Assembly (NCBI RefSeq): GCF_902833045.1 | Contig: NZ_CADFDU010000005.1 | Span: forward strand, 434,583 to 498,582 | From: Burkholderia sp. BCC0322 | GTDB taxonomy: Bacteria; Pseudomonadota; Gammaproteobacteria; Burkholderiales; Burkholderiaceae | Length of the DNA: 64,000 bases | Direction: 5' to 3' | In this document: positions 42,152 through 50,948 of the stretch, piece after piece | Numbering within the stretch: position 1 is the stretch's first letter | How the letters are laid out: each line of letters begins with the position of its first letter | The notes under the pieces: generated by a model | Told to the model about the DNA's origin: nothing | Database searches by the model: none | Seen by the model: the letters and a program-made list of their open reading frames with translations, nothing else | Made by a program: the position numbers and the translations under genes

Positions 42152-42169
42152 TTATTGATCGATCGATAA
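42152..42169. promoter_or_regulatory. AT-rich palindrome upstream of the MFS gene
   Basis: TTAT-TGATCGATCG-ATAA is an 18-base palindrome with one mismatched pair, about 100 bases before the MFS start in the 468-base gap 42054-42521. It is AT-rich against a GC-rich background, which fits a promoter or operator. The rest of that gap shows no gene. Confidence 0.4.
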
Positions 42170-42521
42170 CAAGAGAATGGGTCCGGGGCGCAATCGAGCA
42201 TTGCGTGCCACGCAAAGGGGGCGGACCGTGTGCGGGTTCATGCGTGGGCGCCTGCGCCGGCCGACGCGATGCGGCCGCCGGCGAAGGCGGGACAGAGGAC
42301 AGCGAAACCGGCCTGGACGGACGGCGCGGCGATCGCGACCTTCATGTTGCGCGTCTCGAAACGGGCCTCCGGCGCGGAGGTCGCGGATCGCGAAGCCCGA
42401 TGAGCGCAGTCTGGATCGAGCGGACTGAATCGTCCTGAACCGCGTCTTGATTCAGTTGATCCATGCGGTGCGCGCGGCGGCGCGGACGATCGGTTTCAAC
42501 GGCGGGTTTCGAGCGCCGGTG

Positions 42522-43439
42522 TCAAGCGCGCTTGCCCTGCAGCGTCGGAATCTGCGCGAACAGCCCCGCGAGCCAGTCGACGAAGACCTTGAGCTTGACG
42601 GGCGTATGCCGGTTGGGCGGATACAGGATCGAGATCGGCCGGGGCGGCGTGTTGAAATCGGTCAGCACCTCGCGCAGGCGCCCCGATTGCAGATACGGCT
42701 CGACCAGGTACAGCGAGGTCTTGATCAGGCCGATGCCCGCGACGCCGGCCGCGATGTAGGTGTCGGCGTCGTTGACCGCGACCGTGCCGCACATCTGGAT
42801 GATCCGCGTTTCGCCGTCGACGACGTAGTCCCAGGACCGCGGGCGGCCCGTATCGGCCGAGATATGGCTGACTGCGATGTGCTGCGCGAGATCGTCCACC
42901 GTCTCGGGTGCGCCGCATCGTTCGAGATACGCGGGGGCCGCGCACGTGCAGGTGGTGAGGCTGCCGATCCGTTTCGCGACCAGCCCCGAATCGTCGAGTG
43001 AGCCGATCCGCACGACGCAATCGACACCCTCGCCGACGAGGTCGATCTGGCGATCGGTCACGCCGAGTTCGATCGAGATGCCCGGATGGGCGGCGAGAAA
43101 CTCGGGCAGGGCGGGCACCATGATCTGCTTGGCCATGGCCGGCGGCAGGTTCACTTTCAGCCGGCCGCGCGGCACGTTGCGCGCCTGCGAGACGGCCGCT
43201 TCCATGTCGTCGATTTCGCGCAGCACGCCGACGCAGCGTTCGTAATAGGCCTGTCCGTCCTCGGTCAGCGAGATCCGGCGCGTCGTGCGGTTCAGCAGCC
43301 GGCAGCCGAGATGCTGTTCGAGCGTGCTCAGCAGCGCGGACACGCGCGGCGTCGTGAGTCCGGTCGTGTCCGACGCGCGCGTGAAGCTGCCCGTCTCGAC
43401 GATGCGCGTAAACACGCGCATCGAAAGCAAGGTATCCAT
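42522..43439 (-). CDS. LysR-family regulator
   Basis: A 305-residue LysR protein. The HTH reads MRVFTRIVETGSFTRASDTT, GLTTPRVSALLSTLEQHLGC and NRTTRRISLTEDG. The effector domain runs from about residue 90 (GRLKVNLPPAMAKQIMVPAL) to the end. It lies between the Mo-hydroxylase operon (upstream, same strand) and the MFS-OYE pair (downstream, same strand) and could control either. The start is taken at the conserved N-terminus; no strong ribosome binding site is visible. Confidence 0.9.
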   Translation of the reverse strand: MDTLLSMRVFTRIVETGSFTRASDTTGLTTPRVSALLSTLEQHLGCRLLNRTTRRISLTEDGQAYYERCVGVLREIDDMEAAVSQARNVPRGRLKVNLPPAMAKQIMVPALPEFLAAHPGISIELGVTDRQIDLVGEGVDCVVRIGSLDDSGLVAKRIGSLTTCTCAAPAYLERCGAPETVDDLAQHIAVSHISADTGRPRSWDYVVDGETRIIQMCGTVAVNDADTYIAAGVAGIGLIKTSLYLVEPYLQSGRLREVLTDFNTPPRPISILYPPNRHTPVKLKVFVDWLAGLFAQIPTLQGKRA

Positions 43440-43515
43440 CGTTCAGAAATCTCCAACCTGTTTGTTGTCCGCGCCGGTTCGTGCCGGCGCGATTTGTCGT
43501 GGTCGTGCGATGCCG

Positions 43516-45777
43516 CTATGCGTCGATGCGTTTCCTGAGCCCTTCGCCGGCAAACGGCATTTCGCGCAGGCGCTGGCCGCTCGCGTCGAAGATCGCGTTG
43601 GCGAGCGCACCCGCGGTCGGCCCCATCGACGCCTCGGCCGCACCGAGGAACGGTGCGCCCGGGCGATTGATCAGGTGCACCTTGATGCTTTGCGGTGCGG
43701 CGCCGAAGCGGAGAATCGGATAGCTGCTCCAGTCGAAGCTGCGCACGCGTTGCGTATCGTATTTCAGTGCCTCGTACAGCGTCCAGCTCGCGGACTGGAT
43801 GATGCCGCCCTCGATCTGGTTGCGAATGCCGTCGGGCGATACGACCTGGCCGGCGTCGACGGCCGCTTCCGCGCGTTCGAGCGTCACCTGGCCGGTTTCC
43901 GGAACGACCGACACCTCGACCGCGATCGCGACGTAGGCCATCAGGTTCTTGTATTTGCCGAAGGCGAAGCCGACGCCGCGGTTGCGTTCGCGCGGCGGCC
44001 GGGGCCAGCCGAATTTCGTCGCGGCGAGCTTGATCACCTGGCTCGCGCGGTGATCCTGCATGTGACGCAGCCGGAATTCGACCGGATCGACGCCGGCGGC
44101 GTGCGCCAGCTCGTCCATGAAGCTTTCGATCGCCCAGACGTTCGTGTGCGCGCCGAGCGAGCGCATCGCCGACGTCTGCAGCGGCATCGTCGGCGAGAAG
44201 TTGTTGACGATGTGCATGTTCGGCAGCGCGTACAGCGGGATCGCGTTGCGATCGCCGCCGCCCTCGGGCTGCAGCATCGGCGTGGACGGCGCGGAGACGA
44301 ACGGCGGTTCGAGCATCCGCGCGGGCAGCAGCCGGCCGGCATTGACGATGCGCTCGTTGTGCGAGCTGCTCCACAGCGCGTAGTGCCAGTCGACGATGCG
44401 GCCGCCCGCGTCGAGCGACGCGCTGAGCTCGGTGACCATCGCCGGCGTGAAGTGGTCCCACGTATGTTCCTGCTCGCGCATCCACTGGACGCGAATCGGC
44501 TTGCCGGGCATCGCGGCCGCGATCAGCGCCGCATGCGCGGCCGCATCGTCCGCACCGTTGTGCCCGTAGCAGCCGGAGCCCTCCATGTGAATGCAGCGCA
44601 CGCTCGCCTTCGGCATCGACAACATCTCGGCGAGTGCGTCGCGCAGCGGGTACACGCCCTGCGAGTGGGTCCACACGGTCAGCGTGCCGTTCTCGAGATG
44701 CGCGACCGAGCAGGACGGCCCGATCGAGCCGTGCAGCAGGTAGTTCTTCAGGAACGTGGCGCTCAGCGTTTTCGCTGCCGGCGCGGTTTGCGCATGCGTG
44801 TCGGCGATCTCGATGCGCTGCGTCGCGATCCGCTTCAGGTCCTGATGAACCGTCGCGCGATCGGGCAGCGCCCGGCCGGGCGACCAGCGGCAGCCGGCGG
44901 ACAGCGCGCGCTGCGCGACGACCGCCTGCCATTCGCCCTGCGCGACGACGGCGAGCATGCTGCCGTTGCGCACGATCCGCACGACACCGGGCAGCTTCAG
45001 GATCGCGGCTTCGTCGAACGACAGCAGTTGCGCGTCGTACACCGGCGGCATCGCGACGCGCGCATGCAGCATGCCGGGCAGTTCCATGTCCTGCACGTAG
45101 CTGACGCCGCCCGTGACCTTGTTCGGGATGTCGACGCGCGGCAGCGACGTGCCGATCACGGCGAACGTGGCCGGACTCTTCAGCGGCGAGGTCGGCGTCG
45201 CGTTGCGATGCAGGTCGACGGTGCGCACCGCGTCGCCGTAGCGCATCGTGCGGCCGTCGGGCGCCTTGATGACCGCGTCGGCGACGGTGAGCAGGCGCGC
45301 ATCGACGCCGAACTGCTTGGCCGCGCCGTCGACCAGCAGCCCGCGCACCTGCGCGGCGGCATTCAGCAACGCGGAGCCGCTGTCCGCCATCGTGTGGCTG
45401 CCGGCCGTCAATCCCTCGTCCGGCGACGCGCCGGTGTCGGCGGTCAGGAACGTGATCAGCGAGGGCTTCATGTCCAGCTCCTCGGCGGCCACCTGCAGCA
45501 ACGCGGTGCGCACGCCGGTGCCGAGCTCGACCTTGCCCGTGAACACGGTGACCTTGCCGTCGGGCGTGATCTTGATCCACGCGTCCAGCAACGGATTGGT
45601 CTTCAGGCTGCCGGCCAGCGTTTCGGTGGCCTTGGCCACGTGGACGGCGGCGCCTTCGTCCGCGATCACGACCTCGGCGGCGGCGCGCGCGGCCGGTGCG
45701 AGGCTGAACGCGACGAACAGCGCGCCGGAAACCATGAAGTGCCGGCGGCCTTCGTCGATGTCGTCGGGTGGGTTCAT
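43516..45777 (-). CDS. molybdopterin-binding subunit of a xanthine-oxidase-family dehydrogenase (isoquinoline 1-oxidoreductase type)
   Basis: A 753-residue large subunit of the IorB/nicotinate-dehydrogenase/aldehyde-oxidase family. A twin-Arg-like leader (GRRHFMVSGALFVAFSLAPA) suggests Tat export of the folded complex. Characteristic motifs include GKVELGTGVRTALLQVAAEE, FLKNYLLHGSIGPSCSVAHL, MEGSGCYGHNGADDAA (Mo-cofactor region) and the late GRFGAAPQ-like and EASMGPTAGALANAIFDA (the Glu side of the Mo site). It would hydroxylate an N-heterocycle or oxidise an aldehyde with water-derived oxygen. The ATG shares a base with the stop of the 2Fe-2S gene. It is the third gene of the operon. Confidence 0.92.
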   Translation of the reverse strand: MNPPDDIDEGRRHFMVSGALFVAFSLAPAARAAAEVVIADEGAAVHVAKATETLAGSLKTNPLLDAWIKITPDGKVTVFTGKVELGTGVRTALLQVAAEELDMKPSLITFLTADTGASPDEGLTAGSHTMADSGSALLNAAAQVRGLLVDGAAKQFGVDARLLTVADAVIKAPDGRTMRYGDAVRTVDLHRNATPTSPLKSPATFAVIGTSLPRVDIPNKVTGGVSYVQDMELPGMLHARVAMPPVYDAQLLSFDEAAILKLPGVVRIVRNGSMLAVVAQGEWQAVVAQRALSAGCRWSPGRALPDRATVHQDLKRIATQRIEIADTHAQTAPAAKTLSATFLKNYLLHGSIGPSCSVAHLENGTLTVWTHSQGVYPLRDALAEMLSMPKASVRCIHMEGSGCYGHNGADDAAAHAALIAAAMPGKPIRVQWMREQEHTWDHFTPAMVTELSASLDAGGRIVDWHYALWSSSHNERIVNAGRLLPARMLEPPFVSAPSTPMLQPEGGGDRNAIPLYALPNMHIVNNFSPTMPLQTSAMRSLGAHTNVWAIESFMDELAHAAGVDPVEFRLRHMQDHRASQVIKLAATKFGWPRPPRERNRGVGFAFGKYKNLMAYVAIAVEVSVVPETGQVTLERAEAAVDAGQVVSPDGIRNQIEGGIIQSASWTLYEALKYDTQRVRSFDWSSYPILRFGAAPQSIKVHLINRPGAPFLGAAEASMGPTAGALANAIFDASGQRLREMPFAGEGLRKRIDA

Positions 45778-46277
45778 CAGAGCCCCTTGCTGATCATGAC
45801 CGGAGCGGCTGCAGGTTCCGGGTCCGGCAAGCCCGAGACCTGGCGCACGGCCGCCAGGATCCGCATGTGGGTGCCGCAACGGCACAGATTCGGTTCCATG
45901 TGCGTGCGCAGCTCGCGTTCGGTGGGTTTCGGGTTGCGTTCGAGCAGCGCCTGCGCGCGCATGATCATGCCGGCGATGCAATAACCGCACTGCGCCGCCT
46001 GATGATCGATGAACGCCTGCTGAAGCTTGCCCGGATGCTCGGCGGTGCCGAGGCTTTCGATGGTCCTGACGCGGCGTTCGCCGATCGCGGCCACCGGGAT
46101 CAGGCACGCGAACATCGGCTTGTCGTCGACGATCACGGTGCACGCGCCGCATTGTCCGAGGCCGCAGCCGAACTTCGCGCCGTGCAGGTGCAGGTCGTTG
46201 CGCAGCGCGTAAAGGAGCGGCGTGGACGGATCGATGTCGAGCGTGTGCCGCACGCCATTCACGGTGAGGGTGATCAT
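45777..46277 (-). CDS. 2Fe-2S subunit of the molybdenum hydroxylase (IorA type)
   Basis: A 166-residue iron-sulfur subunit. The plant-ferredoxin-like cluster ligands are Cys38, Cys43 and Cys46 (CGLGQCGACTV) and Cys58. The second, helical-domain cluster has Cys97/Cys100 (QCGYC) and Cys132/Cys134 (LCRC), the expected spacing for this family. It relays electrons from the Mo site to the triheme cytochrome encoded just upstream. The ATG overlaps the cytochrome stop by four bases (ATGA) and its own stop overlaps the large subunit start, so the three are translationally linked. Confidence 0.95.
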   Translation of the reverse strand: MITLTVNGVRHTLDIDPSTPLLYALRNDLHLHGAKFGCGLGQCGACTVIVDDKPMFACLIPVAAIGERRVRTIESLGTAEHPGKLQQAFIDHQAAQCGYCIAGMIMRAQALLERNPKPTERELRTHMEPNLCRCGTHMRILAAVRQVSGLPDPEPAAAPVMISKGL

Positions 46278-47554
46278 TGCGCGCTGTCCTCCTTTCTGAG
46301 CTTCGCGGCCAGGGTGTCGATGCCGCTCCACGCGGGGCGATCGGAGTACGTTTCGCGGAGGTAGGCGGCGAGGTCCGCGATCTGCGCGTCGTCGTACTGG
46401 TCGAGGTAGGACGGCATGTAGTTCAGCGTGTCCTCGCCATGCCAGCCGATCCCGTTGAACATCATCTGGATCGCGTTGCGCGGCGTGTCGGCGGCGATCG
46501 CCGTGCCGAACGCGAGCGTCGGCCGCTCGCCGATCGACTGCATCGGCGCTGCCGGCCCGTGGCACTGCGCGCACGACGCCTGGAACAGCACCGCACCGCG
46601 CTGGCCGGCAGGCGTCGTCGCGTGGCGTTCGGCGACGGCCGTCGCGGGCCGTGCGGCGGCCGGCTTCTGGATCGCCAGGATGTAGGCCGCGATGGCCTCG
46701 ACATCCTCGACCGGCACCGTCGCGAGATCGCGCGTGACGGGCAGCATCGGTCCGGCGGCCGCGCCGTGCTCGCTCGCGCGGCCGGTGCGCAGGTACGTGA
46801 CCAGTTGCGCTGGCGTCCACGGGTGGACCGCGTTGCCGAGCGCATTGAGCGGCGGGGCTTCCCAGCCGTCGACGATGCCGCCGTCGAACGCCTTGCCTGC
46901 TTGCTCGCCGCCGATCGCATTCAGCGGCGAATGGCAGGACGCGCAGTGTCCGAGGCCGTCGACCAGCAGCTTGCCGCGATTCCATTGCGCGGATTGCGAC
47001 GGGTCCGGCTGGTACGCGCCTTCGCGCAGGAACAGCACGTTCCAGAACGCGACGAGCGGCCGGAAGTTGAGCGGGAAGATCAGGTCGTTCGCCGGCGTCT
47101 TCGCTTGCACCGGTTCGCGTGTCATCAGGTACGCGTATGCGGCCGCGATGTCCTGGTCGGACATCCGCGTGAAGTGAATGTACGGAAAGGCCGGGTAGAG
47201 CGGATGGCCGTCGCGGGCGATGCCGCTGCGCAGCGCACGCGCGAAGGCGGCCTGCGACCAGCGGCCGATGCCGGTGTCGGCATCCGGCGTGATGTTGGTC
47301 GCGTAGATCGTGCCGAACGGCGTCGCGAGCGGCAGCCCGCCGGCGAACGGCTTGCCGTCCTTCGCGGTGTGGCAGACGATGCAGTCGCCCAGCGCGACCA
47401 CGCGTGCGCCGGCCTTGATCAGTTGCGGATCGAACGACGCGCGGGCCGGCGGATCGATCGGCGCGATCGACGGCCGGACCATGATGCCGATCGCGACCGC
47501 CAGGCCGATGATCGCGATGCCTGCCGCGCCGAACCAGAGTCGTTTGTGCTTCAT
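46274..47554 (-). CDS. triheme membrane-anchored cytochrome c subunit
   Basis: A 426-residue protein with an N-terminal membrane anchor (LWFGAAGIAIIGLAVAIGIM) and three CxxCH haem sites: CIVCH (58-62), CASCH (204-208) and CAQCH (328-332). The first two domains follow the alcohol/aldehyde-dehydrogenase cytochrome pattern (FAGGLPLATPFGTIYATNIT .. YPAFPYIHFTRM). This subunit would pass electrons from the periplasmic Mo enzyme into the quinone pool or an oxidase. It is the first gene of the operon. The 414-base gap upstream (47555-47968) shows no gene that I can support. Confidence 0.93.
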   Translation of the reverse strand: MKHKRLWFGAAGIAIIGLAVAIGIMVRPSIAPIDPPARASFDPQLIKAGARVVALGDCIVCHTAKDGKPFAGGLPLATPFGTIYATNITPDADTGIGRWSQAAFARALRSGIARDGHPLYPAFPYIHFTRMSDQDIAAAYAYLMTREPVQAKTPANDLIFPLNFRPLVAFWNVLFLREGAYQPDPSQSAQWNRGKLLVDGLGHCASCHSPLNAIGGEQAGKAFDGGIVDGWEAPPLNALGNAVHPWTPAQLVTYLRTGRASEHGAAAGPMLPVTRDLATVPVEDVEAIAAYILAIQKPAAARPATAVAERHATTPAGQRGAVLFQASCAQCHGPAAPMQSIGERPTLAFGTAIAADTPRNAIQMMFNGIGWHGEDTLNYMPSYLDQYDDAQIADLAAYLRETYSDRPAWSGIDTLAAKLRKEDSAQ

Positions 47555-47968
47555 GCGCGCTCCACGCGAACCGGTTCGTCCGGCGTCATCGGACAGGCGG
47601 GGCAATGGGCGGTGCGTCGGCCGCATGCGTTCGCGTGACGATTGCCCGCGGTTTCGCAGATCCGGTTGCCGAGGCGGGCAGGCCGACGTGTGCGGCCCGG
47701 CGTGCACGCGCTCGCGACGGTCGTTCCGGTCGGCGCCGCCGGATGGCGTGGCGGCATCGTCGATCGATGCGGCCATGACAGGCTTGCCCAGCGGCAGCGA
47801 TTCGCGGCGGAGATCATGTCGTTACTCCAGGGTGGGGGCCGCACGCGGGCCGTGGCCGGCGCGCTCGTTGGTGGAGGCAGTCTACGCGGGCGCCGACGCC
47901 ATTTCCTGAAGCTGCGCTGAAACGTTCTGAACGGGCGCACGCACCGATCCGGCGCTCGCGTTCCTGCG

Positions 47969-49093
47969 TCAGCGCGGCGTGCCGAGACCGAACGCCGCGG
48001 CAAGCTGCGGACCCTTGTCGAGCAACGAGGTCACTTCTTCGCGCCGCTGAGTCGACCATTGCGCGAGGCGCGCGACGACGTCGGTCGCGTCCGCCGGCAG
48101 CGCTTCGGCGAGCGACACGGCATCGCTCGCCGCCTTCGACGTACCGGATGCCGTATGGGGGCGCACGGTGCAGGCCGCGTCGCCGATCAGTGCGACACGA
48201 CCGTCGACGAAGCCGGGGCTCAGTGCGTCGAAAATCGCCTGGTTGAAAGGTGCGCGCGTCGCGAGCACCAGTTGCGACAGGGTGGCCGGCAGCCGTTCGA
48301 CGGCGAGCTGCCGCAGCGTCGCGACGGTGTCGTCGGCAAGCTGCCCCGGATGCACGGACGCGTGATGGATGTGGCCGGCGCGATCGGTCAGGTGGCGGCG
48401 CAGCGCGTCGGGATCGGCTTCGTTGCGATACCACAGCCAGTTGAAGCGGCGCGCGCCCGGCGCGAGCGAGCCGTCGAGCGCGGGAATCAGGAACGCCATG
48501 AACAGCTCGCCCGGCGCCTTGTGCAGCGTCATGTTCTCGACCAGCGACGCGATCGCGGCGGCGTCGAATTCGGCTTCGTCGACGATGCCGCGCCACGCGA
48601 GGTAACCGGCAAACGATGGCGTATAGCCGGGGAAGATGCGCGCGCGCAGGTTCGAACCGGAACCGTCGGCTGCAATCAGCACGTCCGCGCGGATGCGTTC
48701 GTCGTCCACGTGTACGTCGACGCCATCCGCGTCCTGCTCGAAGCCGGTCACCGTGCGGCCGTACCGGATGCGCCCGCGCGGCAGCGTCTCGCACAGCGAG
48801 CGATAGACGGCGTCCCACGACGAGAACGGCAGCATTTCCGGTTCGTCGCGCGTGACGATGCCGTCGCGATCGATCCAGCGCCGCCGATGCGTCGGCACGC
48901 TGATCGTCTGGCGGCAATGACGGCCATGCCGTTCGAGAAACGCCATCATGCGCCGCAGCACGGCCACCCCGCCGCCCTGGCCGCGCAGCGCGGACGGCGA
49001 GCGCTCCCAGACCGTGACGTCGTGCCCGACGCAATCGAGCGTCAGCGCGGCCGCGAGGCCGGCGATCGATCCGCCTGCAATGACGATCTTCAT
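47969..49093 (-). CDS. FAD-dependent monooxygenase (class A, PHBH-type)
   Basis: A 374-residue flavoprotein hydroxylase. The N-terminal FAD motif is KIVIAGGSIAGLAAALTLDC, the DG motif reads ADVLIAADGSGSNLRARIFP, and the GD motif reads VALIGDAACTVRPHTASGTS. It is clearly paralogous to the gene at 24436-25578, sharing layout and the ARRFNWLWYR/KRRVNWVWYR segment. It may act on the same pathway as the Mo hydroxylase downstream, since ring hydroxylation commonly follows Mo-hydroxylase attack on N-heterocycles, but this is inference. The ATG at 49093 fits the family start; the ribosome binding site is weak. Confidence 0.9.
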   Translation of the reverse strand: MKIVIAGGSIAGLAAALTLDCVGHDVTVWERSPSALRGQGGGVAVLRRMMAFLERHGRHCRQTISVPTHRRRWIDRDGIVTRDEPEMLPFSSWDAVYRSLCETLPRGRIRYGRTVTGFEQDADGVDVHVDDERIRADVLIAADGSGSNLRARIFPGYTPSFAGYLAWRGIVDEAEFDAAAIASLVENMTLHKAPGELFMAFLIPALDGSLAPGARRFNWLWYRNEADPDALRRHLTDRAGHIHHASVHPGQLADDTVATLRQLAVERLPATLSQLVLATRAPFNQAIFDALSPGFVDGRVALIGDAACTVRPHTASGTSKAASDAVSLAEALPADATDVVARLAQWSTQRREEVTSLLDKGPQLAAAFGLGTPR

Positions 49094-49416
49094 CGTGCGT
49101 GACTCCCGTGTTCGAAACGCGGCGTGCGTTGCCGGCCGAGTCGTGATGCGTGGCGTCGCACGCCAGTCCTCACGGTTCGCCGGATGATGTCTTGTCCGGC
49201 CGCGGGTTGCGCCGACCGTGCCGGTGTCGTCCGACGCCGACGCTACGCCGGTCGGAAGGTTCGCGCTGGATCCTCGGCAGCTTGCCGGGTGCAGGTCGTG
49301 GCCATCTTCCGCACCGATGCCGGCGCCGGCGTCGGCGATCACACGCAGCACGGCCGGCGCGAAGCGGTGAGCGGGGTTGGATACGGTTCATTGTGGCCGG
49401 TCGCGTCGCGAGCGCA

Positions 49417-49434
49417 CCTTAATTCTTATTAAGG
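49417..49434. promoter_or_regulatory. CCTTAAT-N4-ATTAAGG palindrome upstream of the TrxR-like gene
   Basis: A perfect 7-bp inverted repeat with a 4-base centre, extendable to GCACC/GGGTGC with one bulged base, about 95 bases before the TrxR-like start. It stands out as AT-rich and lies in the 436-base divergent gap 49094-49529. It is a strong operator candidate or a small hairpin. The rest of the gap holds no gene that I can support. Confidence 0.5.
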
Positions 49435-49529
49435 GTGCCGGCCCGGAGGGCACGGAGGACGTACAGTCACGCGTGCGGCCGGCGCGATTGCCGGCCGGGA
49501 TCCGACATGACGGTCATCGGGAGGCACTT

Positions 49530-50801
49530 ATGACGCAGTCGCAGAAAGTCAAGGTAATCGGCTTGCCGAACAGCAAGGAAGCCTATGCAATCCGCGACTT
49601 CCTGAAGCGCGGCGTGGTGGAGTACGAATGGTGCGAGTTGACGTCCGACACCGATTGCGCGCGCGAGCTGGGCATCGCGCCGCTGCGCGATATCCGGTTG
49701 CCGGCCGTCGTCTTTCCGGACGGCGCGCGCATGTTCCAGCCGACGCTGCCGGAGATTGCCGCCAAGCTCGGCTGGGTGGCCCGGCCGCGTTTCATCGAAT
49801 ACGACGTCTCGATTTACGGCGCCGGTCCGGCCGGCCTGTCGGCGGCTGTCTACGCGGCGTCGGAAGGGCTGCGGGCCGTCGTGATCGAACGCAATGCGAT
49901 CGGCGGGCAGGCGGGCACGAGTTCGCTGATCGAGAATTACATGGGGTTCCCGGAGGGCATTCCGGGTGCCGAGCTGGCCGAGCGCGCGCGCCAGCAGGCG
50001 GTCAAGTTCGGCGTCGAGCTGCTGATGATGCGCGAAGGCGTGCACGCGACGTTCGTCGACGGAAAAATACGCGTCGACCTGGCCGATGGCTCGATCCTGA
50101 CCGCGCGCTCGAACATCTGCGCGACGGGGATCGAATACCGCAGTCTCGGCCTGCCCGACGAACAGAAGTTTCTCAACGCCGGCCTGTTCTACGGCGCGGG
50201 GTCGAGCGAAGCGCCGATGTGCGAAGGCAAGCACGTGTTCATCGTCGGCGGCGGCAATTCGGCGGGGCAGGCCGCGATGAACTTCGCGCGGCACGCGCGC
50301 GAAGTCACGATGATCGTCAGGGGCGCGTCGCTGGCGGCGACGCTGTCGCGCTACCTGATCGACCGGATCGAGCGCACGCCGAACGTGACGGTGCGGTACG
50401 GTGCGACCGTCGACGCGCTGCACGGCGACGGCCGGCTCGAGGCGATCGTGATTCGTTCGGAAGACGGTGCGAGCGACAGGCTGCCGGCGACGCACCTGTT
50501 CGTCTGCATCGGCGGCGCGCCCAACACCGAATGGGCCCGCGATACGAACATCATCCGCAATCCGGGCGGTTATCTGGTGACCGGCAGCGACCTGGTCGAC
50601 TGCCCGGCGTTCGAGCGCGTGTGGCCGCTCGAGCGCCGGCCCTACTATCTGGAAACGAGCGTGCCCGGTTCGTTCGCGGCGAGCGACGTGCGGTCGGGTT
50701 CGGTCAAGCGGGTGGCGGCGGCAGTCGGCGAAGGGGCGATGGCCGTGACGTTCGTGCACCGATTCCTCGGCGAAGACGCGCATCGGCCACGGGGCGCCTG
50801 A
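49530..50801 (+). CDS. thioredoxin-reductase-like flavoprotein with degenerate glutaredoxin domain
   Basis: A 423-residue fusion. Residues 1-85 form a glutaredoxin-like fold with the redox Cys-x-x-Cys position occupied by GLPNSKEA, so it has no catalytic cysteine. Residues about 90-423 match thioredoxin reductase: FAD motif SIYGAGPAGLSAAVYAASEG, GGQAGTSSLIENYMGFPEGI, NADPH motif VGGGNSAGQA (240-249) and the C-terminal FAASDVRSGSVKRVAAAVGE. Where TrxB carries its CATC pair the sequence is GAGSSEAPMC (Ser225, Ser226, single Cys231). It can bind FAD and NADPH but lacks a disulfide relay, so it may be an NADPH oxidase, a ferredoxin-reductase-like enzyme or a regulator. The GGGAGG supports the ATG. 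Confidence 0.88.
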   Translation: MTQSQKVKVIGLPNSKEAYAIRDFLKRGVVEYEWCELTSDTDCARELGIAPLRDIRLPAVVFPDGARMFQPTLPEIAAKLGWVARPRFIEYDVSIYGAGPAGLSAAVYAASEGLRAVVIERNAIGGQAGTSSLIENYMGFPEGIPGAELAERARQQAVKFGVELLMMREGVHATFVDGKIRVDLADGSILTARSNICATGIEYRSLGLPDEQKFLNAGLFYGAGSSEAPMCEGKHVFIVGGGNSAGQAAMNFARHAREVTMIVRGASLAATLSRYLIDRIERTPNVTVRYGATVDALHGDGRLEAIVIRSEDGASDRLPATHLFVCIGGAPNTEWARDTNIIRNPGGYLVTGSDLVDCPAFERVWPLERRPYYLETSVPGSFAASDVRSGSVKRVAAAVGEGAMAVTFVHRFLGEDAHRPRGA

Positions 50802-50948
50802 GCCCGAGCCCGGTCGCTCGACCCAACGGCGCAGGCTTCGCGCGGCGCACCGGCACCAGGCAACGCGAAAAACGTTAGGCAAGCGTAAGAGCGACATGAA
50901 AACGCGTGAGCCCGCTTGACCGGGGGCCGGAGGCGCGTTGGTGTTTTT

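Noticed and set aside
38917-42201. 1094-codon minus-strand open frame
   Set aside because: It runs across the OYE and MFS genes in another frame and antisense to the HD-like gene; a shadow frame without domain text.
43285-45984. 899-codon plus-strand open frame
   Set aside because: It is antisense to the Mo-hydroxylase large subunit, with low-complexity Arg/His/Gln composition; a shadow frame.
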